Shown here: positions 1 to 10,199 of the stretch, one piece after another | Layout: each line of letters begins with the position of its first letter | How positions within the stretch are numbered: position 1 is the stretch's first letter | Assembly (NCBI GenBank): GCA_037951105.1 | Contig: JBAMJV010003142.1 | Coordinates: 50,184-114,183 of the forward strand | Direction of reading: 5' to 3' | Length of the DNA: 64,000 nucleotides | From: Echinarachnius parma | Lineage: Eukaryota; Echinodermata; Echinoidea; Clypeasteroida; Echinarachniidae | Translations under genes and position numbers: made by a program | Notes under the pieces: generated by a model | The model's input: only the letters and a program-made list of their open reading frames with translations | The model's database searches: none | What the model was told of the DNA's origin: nothing

Positions 1-897
1 CCAAATCAACATGTACACAGAATTAATTCTGTCAACTCAATTTTGATGGTACTCTGTCTTTTAGATCTTGACGTATCACAATTATGAGCTATAAATGACC
101 TTGACCTTTGCCCTCATGACCCCAAAATCTAATGACTACAATTGTTCCCTATTATACATTCAGGTATCAAGTTGGATTGAAATCTGATATTCAGTTCTTG
201 AGATTTCCAATCTCAAGCTACTTTTACATATAATGAGCCCTGTGACCTTTGACCTCATGACCCCCAAAATCTAAGCAGTTCATTGGCTCTCCAAGGAACA
301 TACATGTACCAAGTTTGGTCAGAATCTGTCAATCCCTTCTTGAGATAACGCGATCACGAGCTATTTTTGCATATATAATGAGCTCTGTGACCTTTGACCT
401 CATGACCCCAAAATCTAATCAGATCATTGGCCCCCCAAGATACATACATGTACCAAGTTTGGTCAGAATCAGTCAATCCGTTCTTGAGATAACGCGATCA
501 CGAGCTATTTTTGCATATATAATGAGCTCTGTGACCTTTGACCTTTGACCTCATGACCCCAAAATCTAATCAGATCATTGGCCCTCCAAGATACATACAT
601 GACCCAAGTTTGGTCAGAATCCGTCAATCCGTTCGTGAGATAACGCGATCACGAGCTATTTTTGCATATATAATGAGCTCTGTGACCTTTGACCTTTGAC
701 CTCATGACCCCAAAATCTAATCAGATCATTGGCCCCCCAAGATACATACATGACCCAAGTTTGGTGAAAATCCGTCAATCGGTTCTTGAGATAACGCGAT
801 CACGAGAACGGGACGTACGTACGTACGGACGTACGGACGTATGTACGTACAACCCGAAAACATAATGCCTCCGGCTACTTCGTTGCGGAGGCATAAA
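1..897 (+). mobile_element. Helentron/'pearl'-like tandem-repeat element A
   Basis: About five units of 145-151 bp, with GACCTCATGACCCC starting near 108, 251, 396, 547 and 698, each ending in a conserved AGATAACGCGATCACGAG block. They are followed by a GACGTACG microsatellite (about 818-850) and a terminal hairpin TGCCTCCG...CGGAGGCA (866-893). Tandem core, microsatellite and 3' hairpin is the layout described for non-autonomous Helentron-type elements in marine invertebrates. The element may begin beyond the left edge. No transposase is present. Confidence 0.6.
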
Positions 898-1160
898 AAG
901 TGACTTAGCGCCCTTCTCTTTCTCAACCGACGATAAATGTGAATTGGTGCTGGGTCAAAACGTTTACTGAAACGTCTAAACATAAAATTTAAAAAATAAA
1001 AAAATAAAATAAATAAAAGTTTAAAGACAACGTTTAAACATTAAAAAAAACTACAAGAATTATAACAAATTTAAAACAAATTTAAAGACAACGTTTAAAC
1101 ATAAAATGAAATATACGGAATAACTCAGCACTAATGTGAAGAATGGTTTTGAACTCGCAC

Positions 1161-1349
1161 CTCACTCCAAGCTGAGATAAACCACTGGACCTTCAGTGGG
1201 CACTCGGCCAAGTTGCAGGGCTGGCGCGTGGTGGGCTTGACGGTGTCTCGACAACTGGACGGGGGCTCCTGGCGGTAGTCCCCTCCGCCCCTCAACGACA
1301 CGCAAGACACACCGCGTGTCTTGTACCCCTCACCACAGGTACGAGAACA
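1161..1349 (-). CDS. ADAMTS16/18: ADAMTS exon: fourth TSP1 (last exon in window)
   Basis: 189 nt, 63 codons, phase 0 at both ends. It encodes CSRTCGEGYKTRGVSC, SCRDTVKPTTRQPCNLAECP and LKVQWFISAWSE, a TSP1 repeat plus the start of the next one. The donor GAG/GTGCGAG leads into sequence with no further exon before the left edge, so the gene is truncated here; vertebrate relatives have further TSP1 modules and a PLAC domain. The acceptor is preceded by a pyrimidine-rich minisatellite (1356-1605). Confidence 0.94.
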
Positions 1350-1355
1350 CTGTGG

Positions 1356-1605
1356 GGGGTGTCGTATGGGGGTTGAGGGAGGGGTGTGATAAAGGGGCGA
1401 GGGGTGTGTTGTGATAAGGGGGTGTGTTGTGATAAGGGGTGAGGGGTGTGTGATAAGGGGTGAGGGGTGTGATAAGGGGTGAGGGGTGTGTGATAAGGGG
1501 GTGAGGGGTGTATTGTGATAAGGGGTGAGGGAGGGAGTGATAAGGGGTGAGGGGTGTGATAAGGTGCGAAGGAGGGGTGTAATAAAGAGCGAGGTATGGG
1601 TGTGA
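1356..1605. repeat. GGGGTGAGGGGTGTGATAA minisatellite at an exon acceptor
   Basis: About a dozen imperfect units of roughly 18-20 bp, G-rich on the plus strand, ending a few bases from the acceptor of exon 1161-1349. In the transcript it is CCCCT/ACACC-rich and forms an unusually long pyrimidine-rich tract. Confidence 0.85.
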
Positions 1606-1899
1606 TAGGGGTGCATCACACAGATGCAGTACAATAGTATAGGTGACAAAAGGTAGAAAGGTTTGACGTTCAACATTAGAGGGGGGAGGGGTAGAAAATA
1701 GAGCGCAATTAGTATTATGCAAGGGAGAGAATGAAAGATGATTTAGAAGAAGATTGTTTGAATTGTAAGAGCAGAAAGAAGATAAAAGTGAGATCAAAGA
1801 ACATGGAGAAGAAGGAGATATATATTGAGTGGGGAATTGCAAGGAAATTATTACAGAAAAGGAAATTTGAAGGAAAATATTAATATACAGAGAATAAAA

Positions 1900-2640
1900 T
1901 AGTGATTTCCCATTATTTGAAATAATGTTATGGTTATAATGTGGTATAATGTATATGAAAAAAATATTATTAATGGAAAAGGATTTTTTTAAACAAACAA
2001 AATGATAAAAGAGAACAAGGAAACATGGAATTGAAATAATTAAAATTGGAATAATTAGAAATTTAAAATGAAAATGACAAGTTCAGGAATAAATGATTTT
2101 GATTGATGTTATTGATATAGTTTTTATGGATGGAATAATGTAGATTGTTCATCATGATACAGAATGCACAGTTGAAATGAACAAAAGGGAAATGTATGAA
2201 ATAATGAAGACATAAGGCGGAGGGTAAGAAAAAGGAAAAAGGGAAAATTCATTTGTTATTTTCAAGAACATTTTTCAAAAGAATTAGACATGCTGGGTCT
2301 CAGAGATTTAATATGCAAATTTAAAAATCAAATTATTTTTCATTCATTCATTCAAAGAAGTGCTTGGAAATCAAACAAAATGATGATGCAAAATAATCAA
2401 CAAAGCCATGCATCGGATCAAGAGGAAGTTAATGCCTTTAAGTACAAAATTAGCAAAACAGTGCTCTGATCATTTATAGAAGAGGAAGGAGGGGGCTTAG
2501 CATATTGTCACCCTTTGGGGACATCTTGAATATTTTCTTCCAACAAAGTTACTTAATTTTATCAAACACAATTTCTTAATTTAAAACCCAATGATATGAA
2601 CCTATAAACTTGAACGGTAAAAAATGTTTTTACAAATGAT
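1900..2640. other. Intron, AT-rich, nothing seen
   Basis: Intron between the third and fourth TSP1 exons. Strongly AT-rich with no exon, repeat array or terminal inverted repeat that I could recognise. Confidence 0.6.
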
Positions 2641-2670
2641 GGAGACATGAGAGTTGGTATAAGTGCCTAC

Positions 2671-2875
2671 CTCTGACCACCTGCCTGGCACCCACTTCGG
2701 GGGGCAGTTCTGGGTGTTGCACATCCTCCATTTCTGAGGGCGGGGGGAGGGGCACAGACTGCTCTTGGTCGTCTTGTTGCGCCCCCCCGCGATCTCCTTG
2801 ATGCACTGCACCTTGCGCTTCTGCCGCCCGCCGCCGCACTCCCGGCTGCACTCCCGCCACTCGCCCATTACCCAC
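2671..2875 (-). CDS. ADAMTS16/18: ADAMTS exon: third TSP1
   Basis: 205 nt, completing Arg and ending in phase 0. It encodes WVMGEWRECSRECGGGRQKR, SLCPSPRPQKWRMCNTQNCP and GRWSE, one full TSP1 repeat and the W of the next. It is markedly more GC-rich than the flanking introns. Confidence 0.95.
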
Positions 2876-3391
2876 CTGCATTGAAAGGGAGAAACGTTTG
2901 TGAATTAATTGCTTTCTCGGTTCAGTTTAGTTTATTGATATCTTTTAAAGGCACAATAAAGACAAACAATATCTGAATCACATAATGTTTAAATCATTAT
3001 TACATTCAATGTATTTCTTTTAAAAATGGTGCAATATCTATAAGGTGTACAAAGTTAGATGTCATCATCATCATCACAAGTGCGTACTGTATCCACAAGA
3101 AATCCAGTATTTCAAACTTTTTTTAATACAATGAAAGTCATGGTAGATAAACACTTATGTTCTTTCGCCAATATAATAAACTGGTATTAATTTTGAGTAA
3201 TAACATTTTACTCTTTGTAACTTTTGTATCTGAGTTTTAAAGTATCATTTGTTTTACTTTGAATATCAACTGCATCATATTATCCTGTTTATAGTTATAC
3301 TATTTAATTAATTTTCTAAATGAAGATTACCAAATATGGGGTTAAACATTAATCCAAATTTTTCTTTTCTAAAGATACCAATGCAATTTAC

Positions 3392-3518
3392 CTTGGTGGG
3401 CAGGGCTGCTTGTTACAGGCAACGACCCGACGCTCTGGTCTAGCGGCAGTTGCACAGAAAGATTCATCAACCGCAACCTCGCGGTTCCGCACGCAGCTTA
3501 GTACTTGAGACGAGACTC
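3392..3518 (-). CDS. ADAMTS16/18: ADAMTS exon: second TSP1, C-terminal half
   Basis: 127 nt with split codons at both ends. It encodes GVSSQVLSCVRNREVAVDES, FCATAARPERR and ACNKQPCPP, completing the TSP1 begun in the previous exon. A palindromic MITE lies in the intron only about 50 bp upstream of its acceptor (3568-3930). Confidence 0.93.
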
Positions 3519-3567
3519 CTGCATGGACATGATACGAGGAACAACGTTAAATCTATATATGGGCATT

Positions 3568-3930
3568 AATAGAGTGGTCAAGTGTGACGTCATCAAAAAC
3601 CTATTTTTTTAATTTCCAAATTTTCTAAAAAAAAGCATCAAAAATAATGTCCAAATGTTGAAAATCAATCAAATATGTTAAGTTTTGGCTTATAGATATG
3701 CCCATCCGAATGAAGTTATTTCAATAGGAAATCACTGTTATTTTGCTCTGGTTCATAACGTTGTGAACCTGAGCAAAATAACAGTGATTTCCTATTGAAA
3801 TCTATTTATTTGAATGGTCATATCTCAGCTAATACGTCACATGTTCCATTGATTTTCAACCTGATACAAATCTCAAATTGAGAAATTCTAAAAATAGATT
3901 TGTATGATGTCACATCTTCGGTACTCTATA
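3568..3930. mobile_element. Palindromic MITE, TATAGAGT-ended (copy 1)
   Basis: Both arms are inverted copies: TTTCAATAGGAAATCACTGT and TATTTTGCTC on the left are mirrored on the right around GTTCATAACGTTGTGAACC, and the ends read AATAGAGTGG and TACTCTATA. Related in sequence and layout to 15737-16150. Non-coding, foldback type. Confidence 0.75.
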
Positions 3931-4294
3931 CTAGTGCTGCGAGTTCAAGGAAAATATTGTGATCGGGTCATTGAGTGTTTTTGCATCGGCCAATAATCAG
4001 CATCGAGAAAACATTGTCGCTTTGACCAACAAATTAGGGAATATACTACCTATGGGGCTTTTTATACCTTGATTAATCCACTTTAAACAAAAATCCATTT
4101 ATCCATTTATAAGCTAACTGTAAGTTTTTTGTGATGCCTACAAAATAAACCTGATGTTGCCCAAGGATAGGGGTGTAAAGGACCAATTGGAATAATGGCA
4201 GGTTTTCTTGCAAGTAATTCTGCTGATTTGGGCTATGTTTATATGATTCTGGAAATAAAAACAAACAAACAAACAAACAAACAAACAACCTTAC

Positions 4295-4412
4295 CTCCAA
4301 CACATGTAGCAGAGCATCCCGTGTATGTCTCATTCCAGGTGTAGCTATGTACAGGTGGGGCGGAGGACACCTGTACCCCCCTCACGGTGTACTCATACTG
4401 CACCCATGGGTT
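4295..4412 (-). CDS. Candidate alternative copy of the spacer/TSP1 exon
   Basis: Tandem copy of the exon at 4656-4791 that lost its first 18 nt but keeps an open frame: NPWVQYEYTVRGVQVSSAPP to CSATCVG. The donor (G/GTAAGG) is intact. Two possible acceptors are in frame: TATAAG before Asn, after a long TTTG-rich tract, and GTGCAG before Tyr. Spliced after the spacer exon (phase 0) it would leave in phase 1 like its parent, so it could replace the parent but could not follow it in frame. Expression is unproven; it may be a decaying copy. Confidence 0.35.
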
Positions 4413-4480
4413 CTTATAACATACAAACAGACAAACAAACAAACAAACAAACAAACAAACAAACAAACAAACAATCTTAC

Positions 4481-4604
4481 CTCCAGCACATGTAACAGAG
4501 CATCCCGTGTATGTCTCATTCCAGGTGTAGCTATATGTACAGGTGGGGCGGAGGACACCTGTACCCCCCTCACCGTTTACTCATACTGCACCCCTCCGTA
4601 CTTA
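4481..4604 (-). pseudogene. Broken copy of the spacer/TSP1 exon
   Basis: Middle member of the three-copy array. The donor is kept, but a two-base insertion (CTATATGTACAG against CTATGTACAG in the other copies) shifts the frame, and the 5' part with the parent acceptor is gone. Confidence 0.8.
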
Positions 4605-4655
4605 TAACAACAAACAAACATACATACAAACAGACAAACAAACAAACAACCTTAC

Positions 4656-4791
4656 CTCCTGCACATGTAACAGAGCATCCCGTGTATGTCTCATTCCAAG
4701 TGTAGCTATGTACAGGTGGGGCGGAGGACACCTGTACCCCCCTCACGGTGTACTCATACTGCACCCCTGGGTTCTTGCCCTGTAGCAGGAT
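4656..4791 (-). CDS. ADAMTS16/18: ADAMTS exon: spacer end and start of second TSP1
   Basis: 136 nt, 45 codons plus one base. It starts ILLQGKNPGVQYEYTVRGVQ and ends SYTWNETYTGCSVTCAG, the end of the spacer followed by the first half of a TSP1 repeat (CSVTC). Acceptor TTGTGCAG, donor G/GTAAGG. It is the complete member of a three-copy tandem array; two shorter copies lie downstream at 4481-4604 and 4295-4412. Confidence 0.94.
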
Positions 4792-4844
4792 CTGCACAAT
4801 AATCAGAATATAATTAATAATAATAATACTGATGATTGATGGAT

Positions 4845-4851
<7 letters not shown>

Positions 4852-4912
<61 letters not shown>
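4852..4912. repeat. GAT trinucleotide microsatellite
   Basis: About 20 GAT units in the intron upstream of exon 4656-4791, with interrupted AAT/GAT sequence on both sides. Confidence 0.95.
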
Positions 4913-4914
<2 letters not shown>

Positions 4915-5175
4915 GGTGTTGATAATCATAATAATAGTAATAGTTATAATTTAGTTAAGATATAAATAACAACAACAAAATAAATGTAGTTCTGAAGATA
5001 TGATTAAAACGATCATACATATGTTTTTATGTTCACTGATTTTCAGCAGGTTTTAATTGCAATTATTATACCATATACTGGTTAAAAATGGCTATCGGTT
5101 TGGGCATATATAAACCCTTCATTTGTTCAATCATAGGGAAAATTCCATGTTCCAAAGACTAGCTAGCTCTCCTAC

Positions 5176-5420
5176 CTCGACTATAAGTTCCTCATTCGTC
5201 GGTCCCTCTGCCTTGAGGTACTCTGGTTTCTTGTAGGGTCTCCTGTACTCAAACAGAGTTCCTGACAGCTTGAAGTTGCCAGGCCAGTCAACGGTCCACC
5301 CGCCGGTCAAGTAGTACATTAACCTGATATTACGGAGAGCCAGATAGCTGTCCGAAGGGGCTAGCTCGGCTACCAGTATGTGCCGTGCACCAGCGGGTAT
5401 CCTCACAATTTCGTAATAAT
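5176..5420 (-). CDS. ADAMTS16/18: ADAMTS exon: spacer domain
   Basis: 245 nt, completing Asp and ending in phase 0 at GAG/GTAGG. It encodes DYYEIVRIPAGARHILVAEL, YYLTGGWTVDWPG, GTLFEYRRPYKKPEYL and GPTNEELIVE, the cysteine-free spacer. IPAGAR and TGGWTVDWPG are hallmarks of the ADAMTS16/18 spacer. Confidence 0.96.
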
Positions 5421-5539
5421 CTGGCCAGAGTCAAAATTGATTGGAATCATTAATTGCTTAATTTGATTATGATCTGATTGATTGATTATGATCTCAATTC
5501 ACAGTTGTGTACATGATTTTTTTCCAGTGGATATATAAT

Positions 5540-5715
5540 TTAAAATCTGAACACTTAAATCGTAAAGATCTTCCTAACAAAAGAGAAATTTGGAAAACCA
5601 AAACCTGTTCAATGCTTCTATTAGTAATACAAATGCAACAAGGTAATTGAGAACCACTAGAATTCTAAGTACGTTTTGCGGATTTTGACAATGTAACTAG
5701 ATCCCTTAAATCTCC
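5540..5715. repeat. AGATCCCTTTAA-ended dispersed element, partial copy
   Basis: Shares GGAAAACCAAAACC, CAATGCTTCTATTAGTAATAC and TTTTGACAATGTAACTAGAT with copies at 52209-52594, 57000-57340 and elsewhere. Only the right end is clear here. Confidence 0.55.
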
Positions 5716-6052
5716 TTCTTCATGCAAAGATGGTGTACGCTAGCTTTAATAACAAACTACTAGTAAATGGCTAACAAAGTTAGCCCATAATGAACCGATC
5801 GGCGCTGATAGATGAATGTGGTGACATACACCCATGATGTCATTTGCTTTGGCTGATTGCTATCTTTTGTTTTGCTGGAAACTTGAGGTGGACCCTCGCT
5901 AGCTACTACACGGTGGAAATTTGATTGGGGCATTCTCTCAACACAGTGAGTCAGGGCAAGATGGTGGCAGATAACATGCATGCTTATGAGTGAAAACAGG
6001 CCAGTGTGTCTGTGTGTGTGTGTGTGGGAGGGGGGGGGGGGGGGGTTGGGAG

Positions 6053-6204
6053 GCACTGGCGTAGCATGGTTGGATTAATTGGGGGGGCACACCTTGTGGT
6101 TTTCTTTTTACACAGATAGCCTACTTTTGTTTTATAAAACAATTTTGTCAAATAATTGGGGAGCACGTCGTGCCCCCTGTGTCCCCCTGTAACTATGCAA
6201 CTTG
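6053..6204. mobile_element. CACTGGCGTAGC-ended MITE with G runs
   Basis: Begins CACTGGCGTAGCATGG and ends in a degenerate CTATGCAAC. Inside are GGGGGGGCACACCTTGTGGT and a poly-T block, shared with copies near 24.7, 28.7 and 33.9 kb. Poly-G tracts flank it (6030-6046, 6209-6260). Confidence 0.55.
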
Positions 6205-6573
6205 TTGAGGGGGGGGGAGGGGGGGGGGGGGGAGGCAGGAAGAGGAGGGGGGGGGGGGGGAGGCACTCAATAACCCCCAGACAGAGACTGTGGAAGACAA
6301 CATTCTGAAACTCCTCTTTAATATCTGTATGTCACTGAACCAGGCGAATAGTGAGGTTTTTTTTCCTCACTCTAAAAAGGGTACTTTTTCAGTTGCACAG
6401 ATTTTTGATGCTATTCTTTAAGGGTAGGTTTTCGGAGCATTATACCATCTAGGGGTGTAAGGTACGATAAGCCATTTAGGGTCCATTTCAGAGGTTGATG
6501 GACAAAGGTGTGTATGAGAGTGACCCCCCCCCCCCCCCCAAATGTTGAGAATAAGAGAGGGAGCTAGCCTTAC

Positions 6574-6697
6574 CATTCTGTTGATGCTGCTGTGAATAGA
6601 TGCCCCTGATGAAGTTGCATGTTGAATTATCCCCGTGGCACACGCCGCATGCATCGGGCTCGGCATCGGAACCAAGTATGTGGTCACAACCAACTCG
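6574..6697 (-). CDS. ADAMTS16/18: ADAMTS exon: end of cysteine-rich domain
   Basis: 124 nt, 41 codons plus one base. It encodes [27 protein letters not shown] and [11 protein letters not shown]. CGVCxGDNSTC is the conserved end of the cysteine-rich module before the spacer. Acceptor ACAG/CGA; donor G/GTAAGG. Confidence 0.95.
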
Positions 6698-6784
6698 CTG
6701 TCAGAATCAATATAAAAATGAATATTATTTAAATACAGTAAATACGACATGAAATAGAACACAACAATTTAAATATCGCAAGAA

Positions 6785-6872
6785 CGAAAACAGGAAGGAT
6801 GGAAGGACAGATGGACAGACGGACAACCCTAAAATATAATGCCTCCAGCCACTTCATTGGCGGAGATATAAA
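6785..6872 (+). mobile_element. 3' end of a pearl-like element, solo
   Basis: A GGAC-rich microsatellite then AACCCTAAAATATAATGCCT and CCAGCCACTTCATTGGCGGA: the same terminal hairpin as element A (866-893), without its tandem core. Confidence 0.6.
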
Positions 6873-7025
6873 AACATTCCAAATCTACAAGCGTAAGCTG
6901 ACATGAACAGTTGATAGAACATATAATTTACTCCTACAATATCTAACTTAGAAAACAGTTACAACTATGTTGCCCAAGCATATTTCATAAAACCTTTATG
7001 TGGCAGGTAAGTAATGGTATCTTAC

Positions 7026-7156
7026 CTCACATCGTCCATTGACGCAGACGTTGTTGGAGTGTTCGTCACACTTGGTCCCATCCACCACGCTTCCCGACAG
7101 AGCAAAGTAGAAGTCAAAGCCATCAGCAATGCAGTACAGCTTACATGCCTCGTTCT
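7026..7156 (-). CDS. ADAMTS16/18: ADAMTS exon: cysteine-rich domain, part 2
   Basis: 131 nt. It completes Lys and reads NEACKLYCIADGFDFYFALS, then VVDGTKCDEHSNNVCVNGRC and E, the standard CxLYC, DGTxC and VCVxGxC pattern of ADAMTS cysteine-rich domains. The donor is GAG/GTAAG, phase 0. Confidence 0.95.
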
Positions 7157-7159
7157 CTG

Positions 7160-7530
7160 CTCACCAAAACACACAAGATAAAAGTAAACCAAATTACAAA
7201 CAACAAAATACAGAACTATGGTATTCAGAATACCCCCAAATTAACTGTAAATTTTATAATGTATTTCAAACATTTGATTACTTAATGACTACATTTTACA
7301 GCAGCTAGTGTTTAAATTCAAAGTCGATTTTAATATGAGTTCTTTCATTTTGTTGGTACCAGTGAAATTATTGACTATTTGTTCTTTGTTCGTCAGTTCT
7401 TAGTTGGAGAGTTTTCTAAAAATCGGTTGTTAATTAGCTTGCAGTAACCCCCTTCCTTTTTCTAACAGTTACTTGATAGTGTGTAAGTGATTTGGTCTCA
7501 AGAATAGCAGAGAGGAACTATTTTCCTGAC
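7160..7530. other. Intron, nothing recognised
   Basis: Intron between the two cysteine-rich-domain exons. No repeat or exon seen. Confidence 0.6.
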
Positions 7531-7534
7531 TCAC

Positions 7535-7643
7535 TGTTGACGTGAAGGTATGGCTTCCATTCGTAGTAGAATCCACGGAATGGGCGGCTGTTGTAGGAGG
7601 CGCACTGCTGGGCACGGAAATCTATGGCATCGTTGGGGCATTC
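7535..7643 (-). CDS. ADAMTS16/18: ADAMTS exon: cysteine-rich domain, part 1
   Basis: 109 nt from acceptor ACAACAG to donor A/GTGAG, entering in phase 0 and leaving in phase 1. It encodes ECPNDAIDFRAQQCASYNSR and PFRGFYYEWKPY. The DFRxQQC and WKPY motifs mark the start of the ADAMTS cysteine-rich module. Confidence 0.95.
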
Positions 7644-7649
7644 CTGTTG

Positions 7650-8390
7650 TCATACAAACATGATAAAACAACGAAGTGAGAAATAAATATGTGCACTGCA
7701 TATGTATGTGTAAAATGCAGTTATTCAGAAGTAAGCTCTTAGGAACAGTCATACTAATCACCATGAAAAGCAGTGAAGAATACATTTAAATACTAAAAGT
7801 CTCTAGGAGCATAAATAACTGCTCTTCTGCCAGACCTGGACCACAGAAGCTGCAGAGATATTGGAAAGACTACCTTAGTAGGCCTTGACTAAACCATAAG
7901 TGCGAAGAGCTATGTGTGTATATTTGATCCTCGAGAAGGCAGAGGCTATGCCCAATGAGGCAGTCATCTTCATACATTGGCAGCTTCTTTGCTATAGCGC
8001 TGTTACCATGTCTGAGACCAGTGGGGGTGCTGCAGCATCCCCTATTTTTGGTGGGGGTGCAATCCTGGCTCTCAGGGACCTGATTAACCTGTATGTTACA
8101 AATGCAGTATATATACATACAAACATGTTTCTTTCAAGTAAGCTATTAGACTGCAGAGCCAAGCTACTCCTTAAACAAAACAACCATGATTCACATGTCT
8201 TTTTCAGGGAGGTTTCAAAGAGCAGTCAGGGAGATAGTTATGAAATACATGCACCACAATATGGGAATTCTTTCCCCTTAATCATGCAGATATCAAAATT
8301 TCTTTGTCATTATGTGGAAAGATCTGTACATTTTCATGGAGCGTCCTGCAGGATCAAGGAGACTTGGCAACTTTGTTCTTACAGTTACCC
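7650..8390. other. Intron, nothing recognised
   Basis: Intron between the central TSP1 exon and the first cysteine-rich exon. It has short open frames on both strands but none with protein-like sequence. Confidence 0.5.
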
Positions 8391-8392
8391 AC

Positions 8393-8701
8393 CTGTATGT
8401 TACACATGCGGTAGATCCTGCTGGGGCCCTCGCAGTACTTGCCCCCGTTCTGGGGGTGGGGGTTGTCGCATCGCCTCTCCTTGAACTGCACACCGCCCTC
8501 ACACGACCTGGAGCAGTCGCCGTATTCCCCGTACTCGGACCAGTTGCCGTGGATCATGGCCGGCCCGGAGATGCCCCGTTCCAGACACTTGCCCTGAATG
8601 CACCACATAGTATTCCCGCACGGTGTGCCGTCGGCGGCCGGGAGGAACTTGGTCTCGCATCGACGCTCACCACGGTGGCACCACATTGACTGACACAGAC
8701 T
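8393..8701 (-). CDS. ADAMTS16/18: ADAMTS exon: disintegrin-like domain end and central TSP1
   Basis: 309 nt, exactly 103 codons, phase 0 at both ends. It starts SLCQSMWCHRGERRCETKF and continues LPAADGTPCGNTMWC, the cysteine-rich end of the disintegrin-like domain. Then comes the central TSP1 repeat, GNWSEYGEYGDCSRSCEGG to RCDNPHPQNGGKYCEG and RMCNIQ. The first aromatic slot is Trp but the next WSxW position is Tyr-Gly-Glu-Tyr, a diverged form. The exon has decayed partial copies at about 8960-9036 and 9341-9412. Confidence 0.96.
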
Positions 8702-8959
8702 CTATATGACATAGGAAGCACAAGACACACATGTTACGGAGTCTGGTTATATATTATACAAACAATTATGTTATGGTATATGATGGATGCACCATATGGT
8801 TGCCCCGCACAGGGACAGTGTTATGTGGTCTTGGTCATCCCGGACAAGCCCCCAACTGTAACGTAGTCATGGTCACGGTCAACACACCACATAATTCAAA
8901 GCCCTGTTAATTGCGTCAGGTCATATGTTATACATGCATCTAGGTAATAGTTTATCATT

Positions 8960-9036
8960 GATGCACCACATGGTTTCCCTGCATGGTGTGCCGTCGGCAG
9001 CTGGGAGGAACTTGGTCTCGCATCGACGCTCACCAC
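8960..9036 (-). pseudogene. Partial duplicate of the disintegrin/TSP1 exon
   Basis: About 77 nt closely matching the start of the exon at 8393-8701 (GERRCETKFLPAADGTPC readable). The sequence between it and an ATATAG acceptor-like site near 9073 has been replaced by a short CCATGT repeat, which puts this part out of frame. No donor is seen. Confidence 0.8.
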
Positions 9037-9340
9037 ATGGACATGGACACATGGACAAGGACTGGAAAGACTCTATATGACATAGGAAGCACAAGACCCA
9101 CCTGTTACAGAGTCTGGTTATATATTATACATACAATTATGTAATGGTATATGATGGATGCACTATATGGTTGCCAAGCACAGAATATTTGTATGTGGTT
9201 ATGGTCATCCCGGACAAGCCCCCAACTGTAACGTGGTCAACACACCACACAATTCACACCCAAGCTCTTCAAACCCTTGTTAATGAGTCTATATATAGTC
9301 ATATTTTGTACATCGTAGTAACGGTACATCAAGGGTACAC

Positions 9341-9412
9341 ATCATGGTATCCCAGAATGGGGTGCTGTCAGGGGGAGGTGGGGGTTACACGCTCACTGCG
9401 ATGTCACCACAG
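9341..9412 (-). pseudogene. Third, strongly decayed copy of the same exon segment
   Basis: Aligns by eye with 8960-9036 from the CATCATGGT end to GATGTCACCAC, with many substitutions and no usable frame. The intron sequence flanking the three copies is also shared (8702-8810, 9073-9180, 9413-9490), so this is a tandem duplication of a unit of roughly 350 bp. Confidence 0.6.
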
Positions 9413-9723
9413 ACTCTACGGCAATTGGAAGCACAAGCAACACCTAATAGCGAGTCTGGTCATATATTATACAACCGTGTCTGTAATGGTATATCAATTA
9501 TATATAACCTTTTAATTTTATTGCAATTGTCACTCAGATATTGATTGGTTCTTTTTTTTACGTTTGATACACTAGATCTAGTCTGGTTGATAAGTCTTCT
9601 GATCAAAGAACAAATGAACATCTATAGAAATTAGAAAACACTGTGAATAAAGTAAAAACAGCAAATGAAGCTAAAAATAAATACATTTGATCCATACTTG
9701 TACATTTTGCTGTGCAACAGTAA

Positions 9724-9956
9724 TGGCCTAGTCCCACTGCACCATTTCCCCTTCCGTTTCATATATGTTTGACATCCGGAGGTACTAGCAGGAAACTAAA
9801 TGTTTGGAATGGCCTATACTATAGTAGGATACTTTAATTTGGCTCCGTTTGAGTGAAACGAGACGTAATGGAATGTAAAATTTGCTAGATACTGACCGTT
9901 TCACCACATTTTGGTCGGATATACGAAAGGAGAAACGGTGCAGTGGGACTAGGCCA
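9724..9956. mobile_element. TGGCCTAGTCCCACTGCACC MITE (copy 1)
   Basis: Terminal inverted repeats TGGCCTAGTCCCACTGCACC and its complement at the right end (GGTGCAGTGGGACTAGGCCA). The interior includes CGTTTCAC and GGAATG...ACTAG blocks. Other copies at 32490-32735 and 42357-42668. Confidence 0.85.
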
Positions 9957-10199
9957 TAAAAATTCAGAGAAAAAACAAAAAAAGTAACTTAGATTTGTTG
10001 AACTCTCCAGGCCATTTCCCTGCGAGACAGACTAGATATGCTACACTCTTCTATAATTTATTTCCTGACTTTGCGGTGACAAGAAAAACGCTGTATCCCA
10101 CAACGATCTGAGCATGCCATTCCAATTACGCCAAATCAAAAGTAATTTGACACGGATGGCTAATAAACACTCGCTGTTTCTCTAGCTATCGGTAATCTC

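Larger units (their letters stand above)
4258..4650. repeat. CAAA tetranucleotide runs between exon copies
   Basis: Three (CAAA)n tracts (about 4258-4288, 4430-4474, 4606-4650), each joining one exon copy of the 4.3-4.8 kb array. In the transcript they are TTTG-rich tracts directly before each copy. Confidence 0.9.

Noticed and set aside
1131..1842. Open frames of 170-181 codons on the minus strand
   Set aside because: Only the last 63 codons of one belong to a real exon; the His/Pro/Thr-rich rest is the minisatellite in the intron.
4239..4929. Frames with FVCLFVCLFVCL or poly-Ile
   Set aside because: Translations of CAAA and GAT/AAT microsatellites around the exon copies.
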